A DNA stretch of 64,000 nucleotides from Channallabes apus (taxonomy: Eukaryota; Chordata; Actinopteri; Siluriformes; Clariidae). Every line of letters starts with the position of its first letter. Position 1 is the first letter of the stretch. The stretch spans positions 29,649,167 to 29,713,166 of the forward strand of contig CM060125.1 of the NCBI GenBank assembly GCA_030522415.1. Direction: 5' to 3'. A program made the translations under genes and the position numbers. The notes beneath the pieces were generated by a model, which saw only the letters and a program-made list of their open reading frames with translations, ran no database searches and had not been told where the DNA came from. This document shows, in pieces, positions 1 through 13,500 of this stretch.

Positions 1-295
1 ATGCTGAGGTCACTGTTACTCACACTGTGGCCTCCACAGCCACCAGATCTCACTCTGATAGAGCACCTTTGGGACGTGGTGGAACAGGAGATTCACATCA
101 TGGTCATGCAGCTGATAAATATGTAGCAATCTCGTGTCAACGTGGAGCAAAATCTCGAAGGAATGTTTCCAAAACCGTTATTGAATCGATCATGAAGAAT
201 TAAAGCAGTTCTGAAGGTTGAAGGGGTCCGACTCTGATCTAGCCAGGTGTACCTAATAAAGTGTCTGCTGACTGTGTTGATTGACAGTATATGGA
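1..295 (+). mobile_element. Tc1/mariner-like transposon, degraded 3' end
   Basis: Reads WPPQPPDLTLIEHLWDVVEQ, the third-catalytic-residue motif (DL-PIEHLWD) of Tc1-like transposases, then a stop, then relics of the C-terminus (RIKAVLK) with frameshifts. The tail ending near cctaataaagtgtctgctga is the usual 3' flank of this fish family. The upstream part lies outside the window. Confidence 0.75.
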
Positions 296-853
296 AAAAC
301 ACACTTGAATTTAATGTTACAAAGTGCTTAGTACAGTATATAACAAATCCGTTGTGGTAAACGAATCTATCTTTGTATACATTTAATAAAACAGTAAAGT
401 TGGCGTGTCTGGAAAATTCCCTTATCATGAAACAATCGACCTTGAACAAAAAATCAATAGTTCATCTCAAAATTCAACAGGTGGCGCTAGTATCATCTAG
501 TATTTTTATAAATTTTTTTAGATTAATAGTTTGTTTTGTAACAGCGTTTAATGTAACCAACATTGTGCCTAATGAAACAGATGAGGTCATTTTTAAGGTT
601 AAAGCAGTAAATGCTATTATGTTATTTAATTAGAAGAGGGAGAAACTCTTCTGCCGTTTTTGTCGACAAGTTTTCTTTTTTGAACAAACCACTTTTGCCC
701 CACTGAGTTCTGGACGTAAGAACTCGCAGCTGGGTTGGGTCAGTGCTCAAGTTACTTTGCCTCAGAATATACAAAAGAAACTGACGAGGGATCGTTTTGT
801 TCTGGCTTCGGAATCTCAAGGTCCGCAAATCTGCTTCCCTATTGTCTTTACAG
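296..853 (+). other. Intron sequence, nothing recognised
   Basis: AT-rich, no repeat or exon recognised; ends in the acceptor of exon 1. Confidence 0.6.
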
Positions 854-1113
854 ATGGAGAAAGCCTCATCAGTCCTGGAGCAGATGGAGGCCGAGCTGCC
901 AGAGAGCATCAGAGAGAAGGCAACATCTGAGGAGCTTCAGGATCTGCTGCAGTTCTGGTCGCCGTACCAGGACAGACTGGACTGCGAGCACCGAGCTCTG
1001 TCTGCACTGGAACTGCGAGTCGCTAGGCTACTGAGAGTCCCCTCTCACTTAGAACAAGCCCCGCCCATTCCACTGTGTCAGGAGCTCCAGACCATGCAGG
1101 AGCGTTATCGCAG
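854..1113 (+). CDS. syne2: syne2 window exon 1 (spectrin repeat)
   Basis: Opens after tctttacag and closes at gcag|gtcaca; 260 nt, ending two bases into a codon. Helical text includes [13 protein letters not shown] and [14 protein letters not shown]. The open frame extends upstream to 797 and downstream past the donor, but only this part joins in frame to the next exon. Confidence 0.85.
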
Positions 1114-2747
1114 GTCACATTTCTACACATTATGTAACAATATGATCAATACTGCAAAAAATATCAACACTTTAATCACTTCGCAGCATGATGAGGTCGC
1201 GGTTAAATCATGTACAGGAAACATTTTGTTGTGTCCTGATGCCGCGCGCTCACACACGGGGAATAACGGGGAAACCGGGTCAAATTTGAGCTTGTTTTTA
1301 TATTCCAGAGGGAACAAACAGGGACACGCTCGCGGGGTGGCACAGTTAGTTTGTCAAAACACGTATGCAAAACACGTATTATTTATTTGTTGTTTTTAAT
1401 TTCAAAGTGAATTGTGTTTTTGTTCAAAATAATGATACATGTTGATACGTACTGTTATGTTTTAAGCATGATAATTTTTTTGGCATCGTACCGTTACACA
1501 CATGCAGGATTTCTAACACCTGTGGTTTAGCGTAGCATTTCCATGTTATGTATTTTTTGCTGTACTGATATTTCTGAACAGAATGTAAGACGTGAGTGAA
1601 AGACATGAACTTTGACAGTCTTTTGTTTTTCTTTTCTCATGAGACTCAAACATGAACTAATAGAAACCAAGTTAATTGTCCCGTCCTCTAAGACAGTAGT
1701 AAACTCTTCTTCCGATCTGCCTGCTAGGATTTTCTTGTTAGCAATTTCCGAACCTCTACAAATGAGAGAAATGTATTTCTTTTTCAATCATTCTGTCTTA
1801 CAGTCTGAAGTCCCGGAGCGCTCAGGGTCGTCAGGCGGTGCAGGCGGAGATGGAGGAGAGGATGAAGGTGTGTAAGGAGCTGCAGGGGATCCGGGATTGG
1901 CTCGTAGCTGCGGGGTCTGTGCTGTCACAGCTGGAGAAATCACCCAACACTGAACAGCTGCAGGTGGGCTGAAAGAATTTGGAAACGGCTTTAGATCATA
2001 AATAATAATTAAAGAGAAATGCACATCTTCGAAAAAGAAAAAAAATAGTGGATTTAAAAAGGTGAACTTTGTACTGTATTAAATAAATATAGTAACTTCC
2101 CTGCATCTTCAGGAAAGCAAACATTCTCAACCACGTTAAATTATTTGATGTAGTCAACTAAAATTTCATTTGATGTGTCACCTGGTAATATTGTGTGTGT
2201 ATTTGTTTTTTCTTTTTCTCTCCAAGCTAACTAGCTTGGAATGCTGTGAGCTGTAGACATTTAAGGATCACTGAAGGGAAATGAATAACAGCACGTTATC
2301 ACACCTTCACAAACAAAAACCTTCTGAATTTTGCCGCATTTCAGTTTTAACTCGGCCAGAAACGCTGTGAATTGTAACACTTGCGAAGTCGCCCTCCGTC
2401 GTGGAGGTACATCAGTTATACTGGATGTGTTTTGGCTCTCAGGATGATGAAGAATCTTCTCAGTGTGTGACGTTAATGCTTGTCTGCTTAACCCGAAGTG
2501 TTTCTGTGTTTGGGCGAGTGGAGTTCTGAACCCAGGTGCTTTTATCTGTTAAAAAACATAATATAACACAAAATATTACTGTTAGCAAATCTGTATCACC
2601 TGTGAGGCTCATCGTCTGTACCGCTTTATCCTGTGTACCGGGTCACGGGGGAGTCAACACACACTCATTAGGAATCCCAACTGTCTTGATCTGCATGTCT
2701 TTGGACTGTGGGAAAACCCACCCAGCACGGGGAGAACATGAAAACTC

Positions 2748-2789
<42 letters not shown>

Positions 2790-4709
2790 GAGGCGGGAAT
2801 CGAACTCCTGGAAGCCATCATGGCAGTTAGTTTTACGTTTCATGGTTTGAATAATGCGCAGACGTGAGCCGTTGTTTAGTCTGAATAAGGCTGGCTTTCT
2901 CATAAGCGTTTTTCTGACTTCTAGGCTGCGAGCCAGCACCAGTCAGGATGAACCTCTCCGGCAAGAAGAAATACAAATTTCCTCTTCTTTTTCTTTTTTC
3001 AAACTCACGTCTCATCGACTTTGTGTCTCACTGAGTGTCACTGTTTCACTCCCCAATCTGTCCCCCTCCTCATTTCTCCATTTCTACAGCTTGGGCATCA
3101 TGTTCTCACCGCCTTCCTCATGTGCAGTAAGAATGAGTCTGTTCAAATATTAGAGATGGGTATTGATAGACACACATGCGCACACACTCTCGTACCAACT
3201 CTAATGCTGAGAGTGATGACGTCATACATACATGCATACATACAGACCTAATGTCCACTTTGCGTCTCCGTCATCATTCACGACTGAAAGTCCGCAGCCG
3301 GCGTTATAACAGATTTAGTGTCTTCCATCCTTTACTTCTGACTCGGTCTCGAATATCTCATTACAATATGAATAGAGGGAGCTGAGTATTATCTGCTGCC
3401 CAGGGGCTGAAAGGTGAAGAGGGTTGATGCTTAGCAGCGCAGAGAAAAGGAAACAGAGAGCGGTTTCGAGTACACTGCATGGGATTCATTCACGTGGAGA
3501 AGACGGTCTGGCGGAAAACTTAACAGTGAACGAGTCGCGGTAAGATAAGATATTATACCATCAGCACCGATCGAGATTAAATGATATTTAGGAGGAGAAA
3601 TAAAAATGTTGTCGGTTTCAGGGTGAACTTTTCCGACCTTGTTTTTATGGTGTAATACGGCTGAAAGCAGCGCTAACCCTTTGTTCCCCTCGATAGTCTT
3701 CATGACGGAACAGGAACCGCTTGGTTCGTTTCTCTACTTTGCTTCTCTACTCTGTCCATCATAGTGACACTCGCCGATCATGAGCATCTGTGAACTGATG
3801 TGAGCGGAAGAGCGTAACTTGTGCTGATGTGTCATGTGACTCGATATGAGCAGCTGCTAGTCAAGATGAAGTTGTTCAGCTTTATGTGACGCAGCAGGAA
3901 AGAGTCTTCACTCGGTTGTATGATGAGGAGGAGGAGGAAATGAGGAGGATCTGGATAAGGAAATTACGCTATATGCAATATATTTAAATAGAATCGTAAT
4001 GTAGTAAAAAGTTGAAACTTTTCTATCAGACTTTTTTTAAACTGACATAATCTTCAATTCCAATCAAAATTAAAGTACTAATCAAATACTGACTTTTTAT
4101 ACTGACTTTTATTTTTTATTTTTGTTTTTCTAAATTTACCTACAATGATTTTACAGGCGCCGGCGGATTTAGCTTTTGATTGTCCCGAGCGTGATGCAGC
4201 GGCGCTTCAGTCCTGTAGTTTGTCCTGATCTCCTACACGCTGCTCAAACGTCCAAACATCAAATAAATAATAAAAAAATCCCCTCCGTGTCTTTAGGAGC
4301 TTCACTCAGAACTGTGTACCCAGAAGGCCGTGCTGCAGCGCATCATGGAGGGCCTGAGGATAAAATATACAGACATGTACACGCTGGTGCCCGTGGAGAT
4401 CGACGGCCCGCTACAGGAAGTCTCTCACTCACTACAGGAAGTTGGAAAACAGGTCTCACATATGCTTAACCCTTGTTGATTTTTTTAAAGTTATTATTAT
4501 TATTATTTTTTTTGTCTGTTTGCTTTTGGCGTATGCTTGAAGTGTTGTTTATTTACTTTACATTATTACTTTACAGTATATACAGTTCGTTTTAAAGTTA
4601 TCGAGTAACAAACCTCAAATCCTGAAACTTTGATGTTGTTTTTCATGGTTCCTGTATTAGAGGCAGGATCTTCTCACTTATAAACAGACAGGTCCTTGTA
4701 CTGTATCTG

Positions 4710-4763
<54 letters not shown>

Positions 4764-4840
4764 CACTGGATGTGTTAGATTAGCCACCTGCAGCTTGTGC
4801 TCTCCATAGTGCCCATTATGGCTCGGACCGCCTGTGGCTC

Positions 4841-4890
<50 letters not shown>

Positions 4891-7800
4891 TGCGTGCGTT
4901 CCTGTTGCTCCTTGTCACTACATTGCCACCACCTGCTGTTCTCACTTGTTGTCGTACTAATTTAGTAGAAAACGGGTCAACGAGGAACTTCAAGAAACTT
5001 CTTAGTCCAGTTTAGTTCAGTTTTATTTATATAACAATTTTAACAATTGGCCCAAAGCAGCTTTTAAAGAATTAAAAAAACATTTTATTGCAAAAAATTT
5101 GTTTAAAAAGTGTGAGGAAATATGTATAAATCATAATTATCTTGAGTGTCCGTGATGAGCAAGGCGTGGTCGACAGTGTCGAGGTGAAAACTCCCTGAGA
5201 CGACAATCCAGCACCGTCTGAGTCTGGATCAGAATTTCAGTTCTAATACAAGAACATCATCATTATGACTAAGAACCCGATCTCTCTAAAACTCGCTGTA
5301 TTATGTTTAATAGTTACTAAACAGCCTTTTTTGTTGTTGTTGTTTTCTCACTGTATAAATTCTAAGATGAGATAAATATCGCCTCTTCCAGGTGGAGGTC
5401 GCCGTGCAGAAGAGCGGCCCGTTACACAGGCTGGGTGCTAAACTCTCAGAGATCAACACCGGCCTGGATGCCGTACAGAGCAGACTGAAGACGAAGTCTC
5501 CTAACGTCGTCGAGGCCGAGAGCACACAGAAGGTTCGACTCACTCACGACCTACAGACCCGACACGTCTGAAGTTTATACTGTGTATAGCTTGTTATCTT
5601 GAAATGATAAGATGTGAACAATTATCTCTAATCGTGCTCACTGAGCTTATAGCTAATGACATGCTGAAGTCACTTATTCCCCTTTTGTAGACTTGACTGG
5701 CATCGGCACGAACTCATGGTGTCGACTCCTGATGTGCTTTCAGTGTGATTAGAGAATTATTTTTGTTGTAAAAATGTTGTATTCAGTAGTTTTGTTGTGG
5801 CTCCTTCTGATGGTGTCACTTGCGGACCGATCGTGGTGAGGCCACTCACCCCGGGGACCTTTAAGAAGTGGGCGCTAGCACAGTGTGTAAAGGACACATC
5901 AGTAGAATCCATGTTCAGAAGCAGTTAAACAACAATAATTAAAAAAAATAAAACATCTGGCGTTTGTAATTAGCTGTGGTTGAATGTGTGTATCTTCCAC
6001 TGCAGCACGTGTGGGACGAGTTGGACGGCTTACACTCGCGTCTCACAGCAGTTGAGGTGGAGCTTCAGGACCTGAGTGAGGAGAACCCGGAGGAGGTGCA
6101 GGCGCTCACGGAGAAACTGTCTCAGATCCAGCGACTACACACACACCTGTCCAAACAAGCCGAGGACAGGACGGCCTTCCTCAACAAGGCACGGCTGATG
6201 TTACACTCGCACCCGGTTTTATTTACAGACGTACACGCTACGCTATTTACAGACGTACACGCTACGCTATTTACAGACGTACACGCTACGCTATTTACAG
6301 ACGTACACGCTACGCTAACTTCTTGTTGTTACTTAATTTTTTTTATTAATGTGTATGACGGGTGTAATCAGGATCTGATGTTTAAGTTTAAGTCTGTGTC
6401 AATTTCTTGATAGTCAGTAATCATTTCAGTTGAACCAAACAATAGTGTAGCAACATTAATTATAAAATAAGCTAAATGTATGTTTTCTTTATAAGTAACA
6501 GTGACACAGTTAAGAAATTAATAAAAGCTATAAACATGACTGCCAGTTTATATAATTTAAGCCTAACGCATTCATTAAAAAGTACAAATATTCTAAAGGT
6601 ACATTAGAATATATATTCTGATATTCTGATATAAATATTCTAAGTACTGAACCTTTACACTTAAGGTAAAGATTTCTTATTGTGAAACGCATTTTCCAAT
6701 AGGAAATAATGTTAATTCAGATAATCCGTTCCAGCCCCCCAAAAATATTACCAATATTATCAATTTCCAACACTATAATCATATTTTTGCAAATAAAACA
6801 ATCAAAACATTTAGAAAAGACACACAAATGAAGTAAAATATCTAATAAGTAGACATTAAACCTCACTTTAAAAACCAAACTGAAAGCGGCTCCGTTTTCT
6901 TCTTGCTGCAGAGCCTGATAACATTCATGGGACCCCATTGTACTGTGTCTCCACTAAATCCTGCACAAAATGCAAAAAAAAAAAAAAAAACACTTAAAAA
7001 TGCATTTAATGCATAACTCCAGTATAATGCAGACCATCTGATCTCATATCTCGATGTGTTTTATTAATGTACAGATCCGTGGTTGGCTGCAGGACCATGA
7101 GGAGATGGTGAAAGGCTCTCAGAGCTGGATTACTGAATCTCAGTCGTGGCTGACGGCACCGTACACCTACACTACAGCCAAATGTCTGGACAGCCACATG
7201 AACTCTCTGCAGGTGAGGATGATACACTCCTGTCATTACGGACCACCAGAGGACCTCACTTTACATCAGTTTGTAAAATTAAAAAGGACACTAAAATGAC
7301 TGGAGCGCACACACACATTAGATTTTACATTTCACCATGTACCGTTAAACACAAGTAGTTGTTAATGAGCGATAATAGGCTGTGCTGGATCATGTGCTGT
7401 TCTACAGGCTGCTGAAGAATGTTGAGGGTGTTAAATTAAGAGTTTTAAGACAACAGACCTTTTTGTATAAAAGAAAAAAAAACTTGACTGTTGTTGTTGT
7501 TACTTAATTACTTAATGCCGTTTGTGTTATTTCATACTGTAGTTTGGAATAAATAAAAATCCAGTAATGTTCGTGTGGGGAAAAATAAATCACACAACAA
7601 AAAACACTGAATTAGGTGGTGTGTCCAAACTTTTGAACAGTTCTGTAACTTTTCTGGCATAAATTCTGAATTTACGTCTCTGCATTTCCTCCTTTTTGGA
7701 CACACAGCTGTTATGGACTTAATAATTAAAATAAGCAATCAAACAAATGATCATTCATGAGTGAAGAATCATGATCAGGGATTTAGCAAACTAATAATAA

Positions 7801-10534
7801 AAATCTAAAAATATATATATATAATTTTTATTAAAACCTGCACTCAAACCTTATAAAGCGGCATGACATGTTGTAAACAAACACTGGTATAAATAAAGTA
7901 CTGTATGCCCGGCTTCCCTTTAGTTTGTTTTTAATTCACCTCATGTTCTTTTGCAGATCGTTCTAGACGACTCGGAGCAGATCCGGCGGACTTTGCGGGG
8001 ATTCGAGGGCGTGCTGAAGGAGATGGCGAGTGTGTGTGACGTGAGCGATCTTCAGCAGGAGCTGTGTGAAGCGGAGCGCCGCGTAGCGGACATGCAGAAA
8101 AGTCTCCTGGAGACTCTAACAGCGCTGGAGAACGCGTCAGCGGTGACTTTTAAAATCTCATCCTCAGGATTGGAGCAAACGAGAGTCTTGAACGGATTAA
8201 AAGTGCACTTGAACTGTTGCACTATGATGTGTGTAAAGATTTGTTTGTTTGTTTTTCCAAACCGCAGGAGGTGGACGCCATGGAGGCTGAGCTGAAGATC
8301 ATGGAGAAGGACGTGACTGAGCTCAGATCAGCGCTCACCTCAAAGCAAGGCATCAGCCAGGACAAATTCAGGGTGAGTGTGTGTGTGATGTTTGTCAATA
8401 TAAAAGACTTTTCTCTTGATGTGAAAAGTTCACAGTGACTTTTTTTTCCCCCTTATGACCAGGTTGCTGTAAACAGGATTGAGCTGATGAAGAGGACGGT
8501 AGACGAACTGAAGAGCTGTAAAACCGGACTGTGTTTACCAGAAGGAGCAGAAAACACACTGGCTGTGTTCAGTAATGCTGACTCGCTAATGATTAAACTG
8601 TTGGAGCTAGAGCAGGTACAGTAAGCGCACACACATTTAGATTTTCTGACAGGCGTTCTGTGCTTCATCAGCGGTCGGAGTCTGTAGTCTGTGTTATGTT
8701 TCTCAATATTTTGTGGCTAAAAACCTGCCGGTTTTCACAGAAAAGTCTAATTTGTCTGACGCGACAAACATCAGTGAGAGGATCGTGAAGCTTGTGGCCA
8801 GAAATGATATTAGACTTTCTCTTCTTTGGCTTCTAATGAAATCACTTTTACTTCATCAATACACTAGTGTTAGTACGTGTGGTCGACAATTAAAGAGTTT
8901 GTAGAAATAGTTAAAAGGTTAAATCTAATAATAATCTGCTGATCTTTAATGTAATCAGTGATATTATTATTATTATTATTATTATTAGAGGTTGAAGTCC
9001 ACGTCCGTGTACGTGTGTCTTTCTGTACAGCAGAACTCTCTGTCTAACTTATTAATAGACAGAAATGACATTCTGTAAGGTTGAGTATCTGACGCCTTGT
9101 TTACACTAAGTTGTCCTTCTTTGGTGCTCAGACAAATACACTCGCTGTTCGGTAATCGGAGAGAGAATCACAGATGAGAAATGGAAAAAGTAGATCAGAT
9201 AAAGATAAAGTTTTGTCTTAAAACGACTCCAGCGTGTTAAAATTCACTTATACCACTTCAGTGCTGTTATTTCAGACAAAGTGAAAATATGAACTAATCC
9301 CAGTCAAAATATTCACTTTATCTTTTCTAATTAATATCTATTGCTGCAGGTGTTTGTTTACATTGAGACAGTAGTAGATTATTTTAAACTAGTTTATTAA
9401 ATCCGACACATAACTGTTCATAACATCACTTTTACTCCACATTTAGATTTAAACTGATGGTTCAGGTTAAACTTCAGGCCGAGATCTAAATACTGCAGGA
9501 GATTCAGACGTACAAACAGACTGAAATTTATCTGAGACAGGTTTCTGGTCCTCCAGTGTAGGAAATGTTAAGATATCATTGATATCGAGTTCTGACCCAA
9601 TGTAAGGACAAAACCTTTCTTTTATAAATATAGATTCTGGATTTACTGTTTTTTGAGTAACTTCATTAATCAAACATTCGTCACCTTGCAAATTTTTTTA
9701 ATCTGCCTGTTTTTACGTACAAAATAAAACAATTGAGAGAAAATTCGACACACACTCTGAGTCGAAGGAAGCTAAAGGTCAAATCAAAGCCTCCAGTTAT
9801 GCAACATGATCAGAAACGCTACTGTATGTGGCCACATGTACAACACACACACACACACACACACACACTAAGTGTCGTTCTCCGTTATGATTAAACATTA
9901 TCCTACTGATTTAACATTTGTCCCCTTAGCTGTCACTCGAGCACACTGTCGTGGTGTCAGAGCCGTGTGAAACGTCCTCCACACTCCGTGTCCCTCCCAC
10001 CATCACGGAGGAAGAACCTCAGGTACAGAACCGACGTTACACTCGGTCCATGAATAAAGGATTAAACGTAGCTGAGTCGTGAATAATTCAAGGTGCATCA
10101 GTCAATTCGAAAGTCTAATTCAAGACATACGTTTTGTTTCATTTTGAATTGCTGTTTTAACAATATTTTAGTGTTAGACTTTGGATAATTTCAAATAAAA
10201 TACGTTCTCCTTTATATTATTATTATTATTATTATTACAAAAACACACAAGAAATAGTTAAAATCTGTCCAGGATTTAATCAGCAGATCCTTTAAGTGCT
10301 GTAAGTTTAAGAGCCTCCAGGACACTAGTATTTTTGTTGTTGTTGTTTTTAACCAAGACGTTGTTGTATTTGTGTGTGTGTGTGTGTGTTCAGGACATTG
10401 TTTTGGAGCAGGGCCAGGTGCAGATCGTACGGATGACGGAGGACGTGTTAACGCGATCTGGAGCCGTGCTGATGACTGTAAAGGAAGCGACGCCTGAGCA
10501 GAGGCTCGAATCATCAGCTCACACACAGGTTAGA

Positions 10535-10567
<33 letters not shown>

Positions 10568-13500
10568 CACACACACAATAATATTGCATTATTTATGTAT
10601 GACATTGCATTATTATTATATCTGCTTTTATGGATTAACATGTATTTATTGTGCGTACACAGGCGAGTGTTTATATTGTACAGTAGTTTTCAGGAAATGT
10701 GTGTGTGTCGAGAGCCCGAGTGTGTGAGAGCGAAACATTTAATCTCAGATCAAACACTTATGTTTCAGATAAACGCCACTTATATCCTGTTTTACTGACT
10801 TTAATTTGGTAAAACGTTCTTAAAGCACTTTTCTGTTTTTGAAGTAGGTGTTTTGATCAGATCATACAAGTTTATTAATTCATATTCACTAATATTAATA
10901 TCTTTTTGATCTCTGGAAACGGATCACCATCTTCAAACGAGAGGCGTTTACGGACAAAGAGTGATTTACATTTCTCATAATCTCATAAATATTTTCCCCC
11001 CGATAAGGTTTTTTTTTTTTTTGTTGTTGTTTTGTTTTTTTTCCACAGAGGTGAAGGTTAGGATTAGGCGGTAATATACCTGTGTGTGTGTGTGTATGTG
11101 TTTAACATGACAGCAGCTAGTGCATGAGGAGGAGGAGGAGGAGGAGGAGGAAATATTCGTGGACGTGAGGGAAGACACCGATGATGATTGGTTTGAAGAT
11201 GCAAGAGGAGAACATGATGGGATGAGAGGGTCTCCAGGCGCTGCAGGCTTTGAGAGTGTGATGTGTTTTAACTCAGAGGTAAAAGATGGACGCTGCAGGA
11301 GGGAAGATAAATAATCCTCTTCCATGTTCCTCATCTTTTCTATTTTTGGTCACCCGAGTATTTCTCTTCTGCGTCTCCGCTCAAGACTCATCACGTTTCT
11401 CCACCTCTCCACGTGTCTCTCTGCGACTTCCTGTCTTTCTGTCTATATTTGTCGACTCCAGTAATAAGCAGTGGTGTGTGTACAGTTTGTGTGTGTGTGA
11501 GAACTAACAGATTTCCTGCTGACTAAATAGGGAAGTTAGATAATGTTACATGTAGATCAAAATCTCAGTAAGTGGTTTAGTGTCAAAATGGTGAAAATGT
11601 TCTTCCGTAACAAGACCTTGTAAAAGCAACTGTTGTTTTTTTTTAACAATTGGCCTATATTTAAAAAATAAATACATTTTAAACACATATTTCAGATTAA
11701 ATTGACACGATCCAAATCCATGAATGCATAGGAAGATTAACCTCTAACAAAAGAAGAGAACAATGTTGAAGATCTAATAGCTTCTAATAGATATAATTAG
11801 AAGATTTAAAATGTCTCATATTTTACTGTTTGATTGTTTTTAAGATGAAGGTCACGGAGGTCACTCAGAGGGCGTTTTTTACATTTGGAAATCATATCTG
11901 AGAACATTTGACCCCAAAAGTCTGGTTCATTTTAATCAGTGAGAAGACGATCGTCCTGATCATCATATCTTCCTGTATGAGGTCACAATAGGGTGAAAAT
12001 CTAATTTGGTTACTTAAGCCCTAAACAATACAGAAATGGGAAAAATAGACCCAACAAAGGAGGGAATGTTTACATACACACACTGAAGACTCGTCTAAAT
12101 GTCCGAAAATGACTGAAAATTAAATTGTATTATAACCATTATAATAAAAGCTGGCGTAAAGTTTAAGGGAAAATATATAATGTGTACAGTACGTCACTAG
12201 ACCAACGTTGAATCTTTAATCTGAGATCATTTATGAATAAATCATCCACGTGAGTATTTTAAATCAAATAACTAAATAAAGATTGTAAAAGAATTGCATT
12301 ACTTAACCTGTTTCTCCAGTTCTATAGAACGATGCTGCTCAGGTTACCTACTGTAGCCTTATTGCACAACTGCTATATTTACTTATCGTTTACTCAGCTA
12401 TGAGGATGAATTGCAGGCTTGTCATGCAGGCACTGATTGTGTAGATGTTTTTGTGTCTGAGTAAAATAATAATATTACCAGCCCGTATTTGAGGGGTCAC
12501 AAGCTGGACATCATTTATTTAAATGTTTACTTCTCAGTCAAATCTTTTTCCGTTCTCCTTCTTTGTTCACTGGAGTTTCTCTTCTTTCTTTCATCACTCC
12601 TTCCTCTCTCTCTCTCTCTCTCTCTCCTCTGCCTGGAATCTGGTATTTTGTTGTTGTTGTTGTTGTCGCTTACGTGTTGCTCACTTCATGCCGGCTTTTT
12701 AACAGAACTGTTGCTCCGTTTTTGTCCTTCCACGTTCGGAAGCACAGATTTGAGATGTTCGTGTTTTGCACTCTACCTGTGTGCATGCCTTCTCTTTTCC
12801 ACCTGTAGGTGGCACCGTAGTCACACTTTCAGCATCGTCTTTGTGACAGCTCACGTTTCCCATCACGGTTGCAGTGTGTACGAGAGAGAGCATTAAAATG
12901 CAAAGACGGAATTAGAAAGTCGAACCTTAAACTGACTCGAGTTTTATTGTGCAGGAGGCAGAGAGCGGAGGAACGGCGGCGGCTGAGACGGCCGAGAGGG
13001 ACAAGAAGGAAAGAGACCCAGAGGTATTAAAACCTAAAAACTACACGGATTCACTCTGGTTCATCTCTGTGTGATTGACCAGAATAAACCCCAAATCTTA
13101 AACCTTTTAAACCAGAGCAAACTTTATTAAAATGTTCCATAATTAACATGACAAATAATTGGATTATGATGATTATCAGGGACGGGAAGCACCAGGGACG
13201 TCCCGAAACAATATCACGATAATCAGCCGCCGGTTCGGATTATATTGAAATTCTGTTTATATCACGATTATAATATTTATAAATATATATTAAATTTTTT
13301 TTTTTTTTTTTTTACAATTTTATTTTGGTACGATTCTAAACAAACAGCAAATAGTTTACTCGTACCTCACAGGATGCTGATAGGATTATAGTTGCACTTC
13401 AAATGCAAGCGTTTTAAATGAATTTTCTTTTCTTTTGATGCCAGTGTGGCGATACATGAACGGGGAAAAGCACGGAAGTTGCTCACGTGTATTGTACGAA

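Larger units (their letters stand above)
1964..4296 (+). other. Intron 2, mostly unique
   Basis: Holds the antisense dispersed repeat at about 2605-2820. The remainder has short GA-rich (3920-3955) and catacatg-type (3225-3245) simple stretches and nothing else I can name. Confidence 0.6.

Noticed and set aside
93..449. 118-codon minus-strand open frame at the left edge
   Set aside because: Lies antisense to a Tc1-like transposon relic and plain intron; no recognisable protein.
6189..6410. Extension of exon 5 through the 24-bp repeat to the stop at 6408
   Set aside because: It would end the protein in repetitive TDVHATLF text and break the join to exon 6, which continues the rod in the same phase.
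12489..12896. 135-codon open frame with Leu/Ser-rich text
   Set aside because: Driven by (CT)n and (GTT)n simple repeats in intron 12; no splice context.
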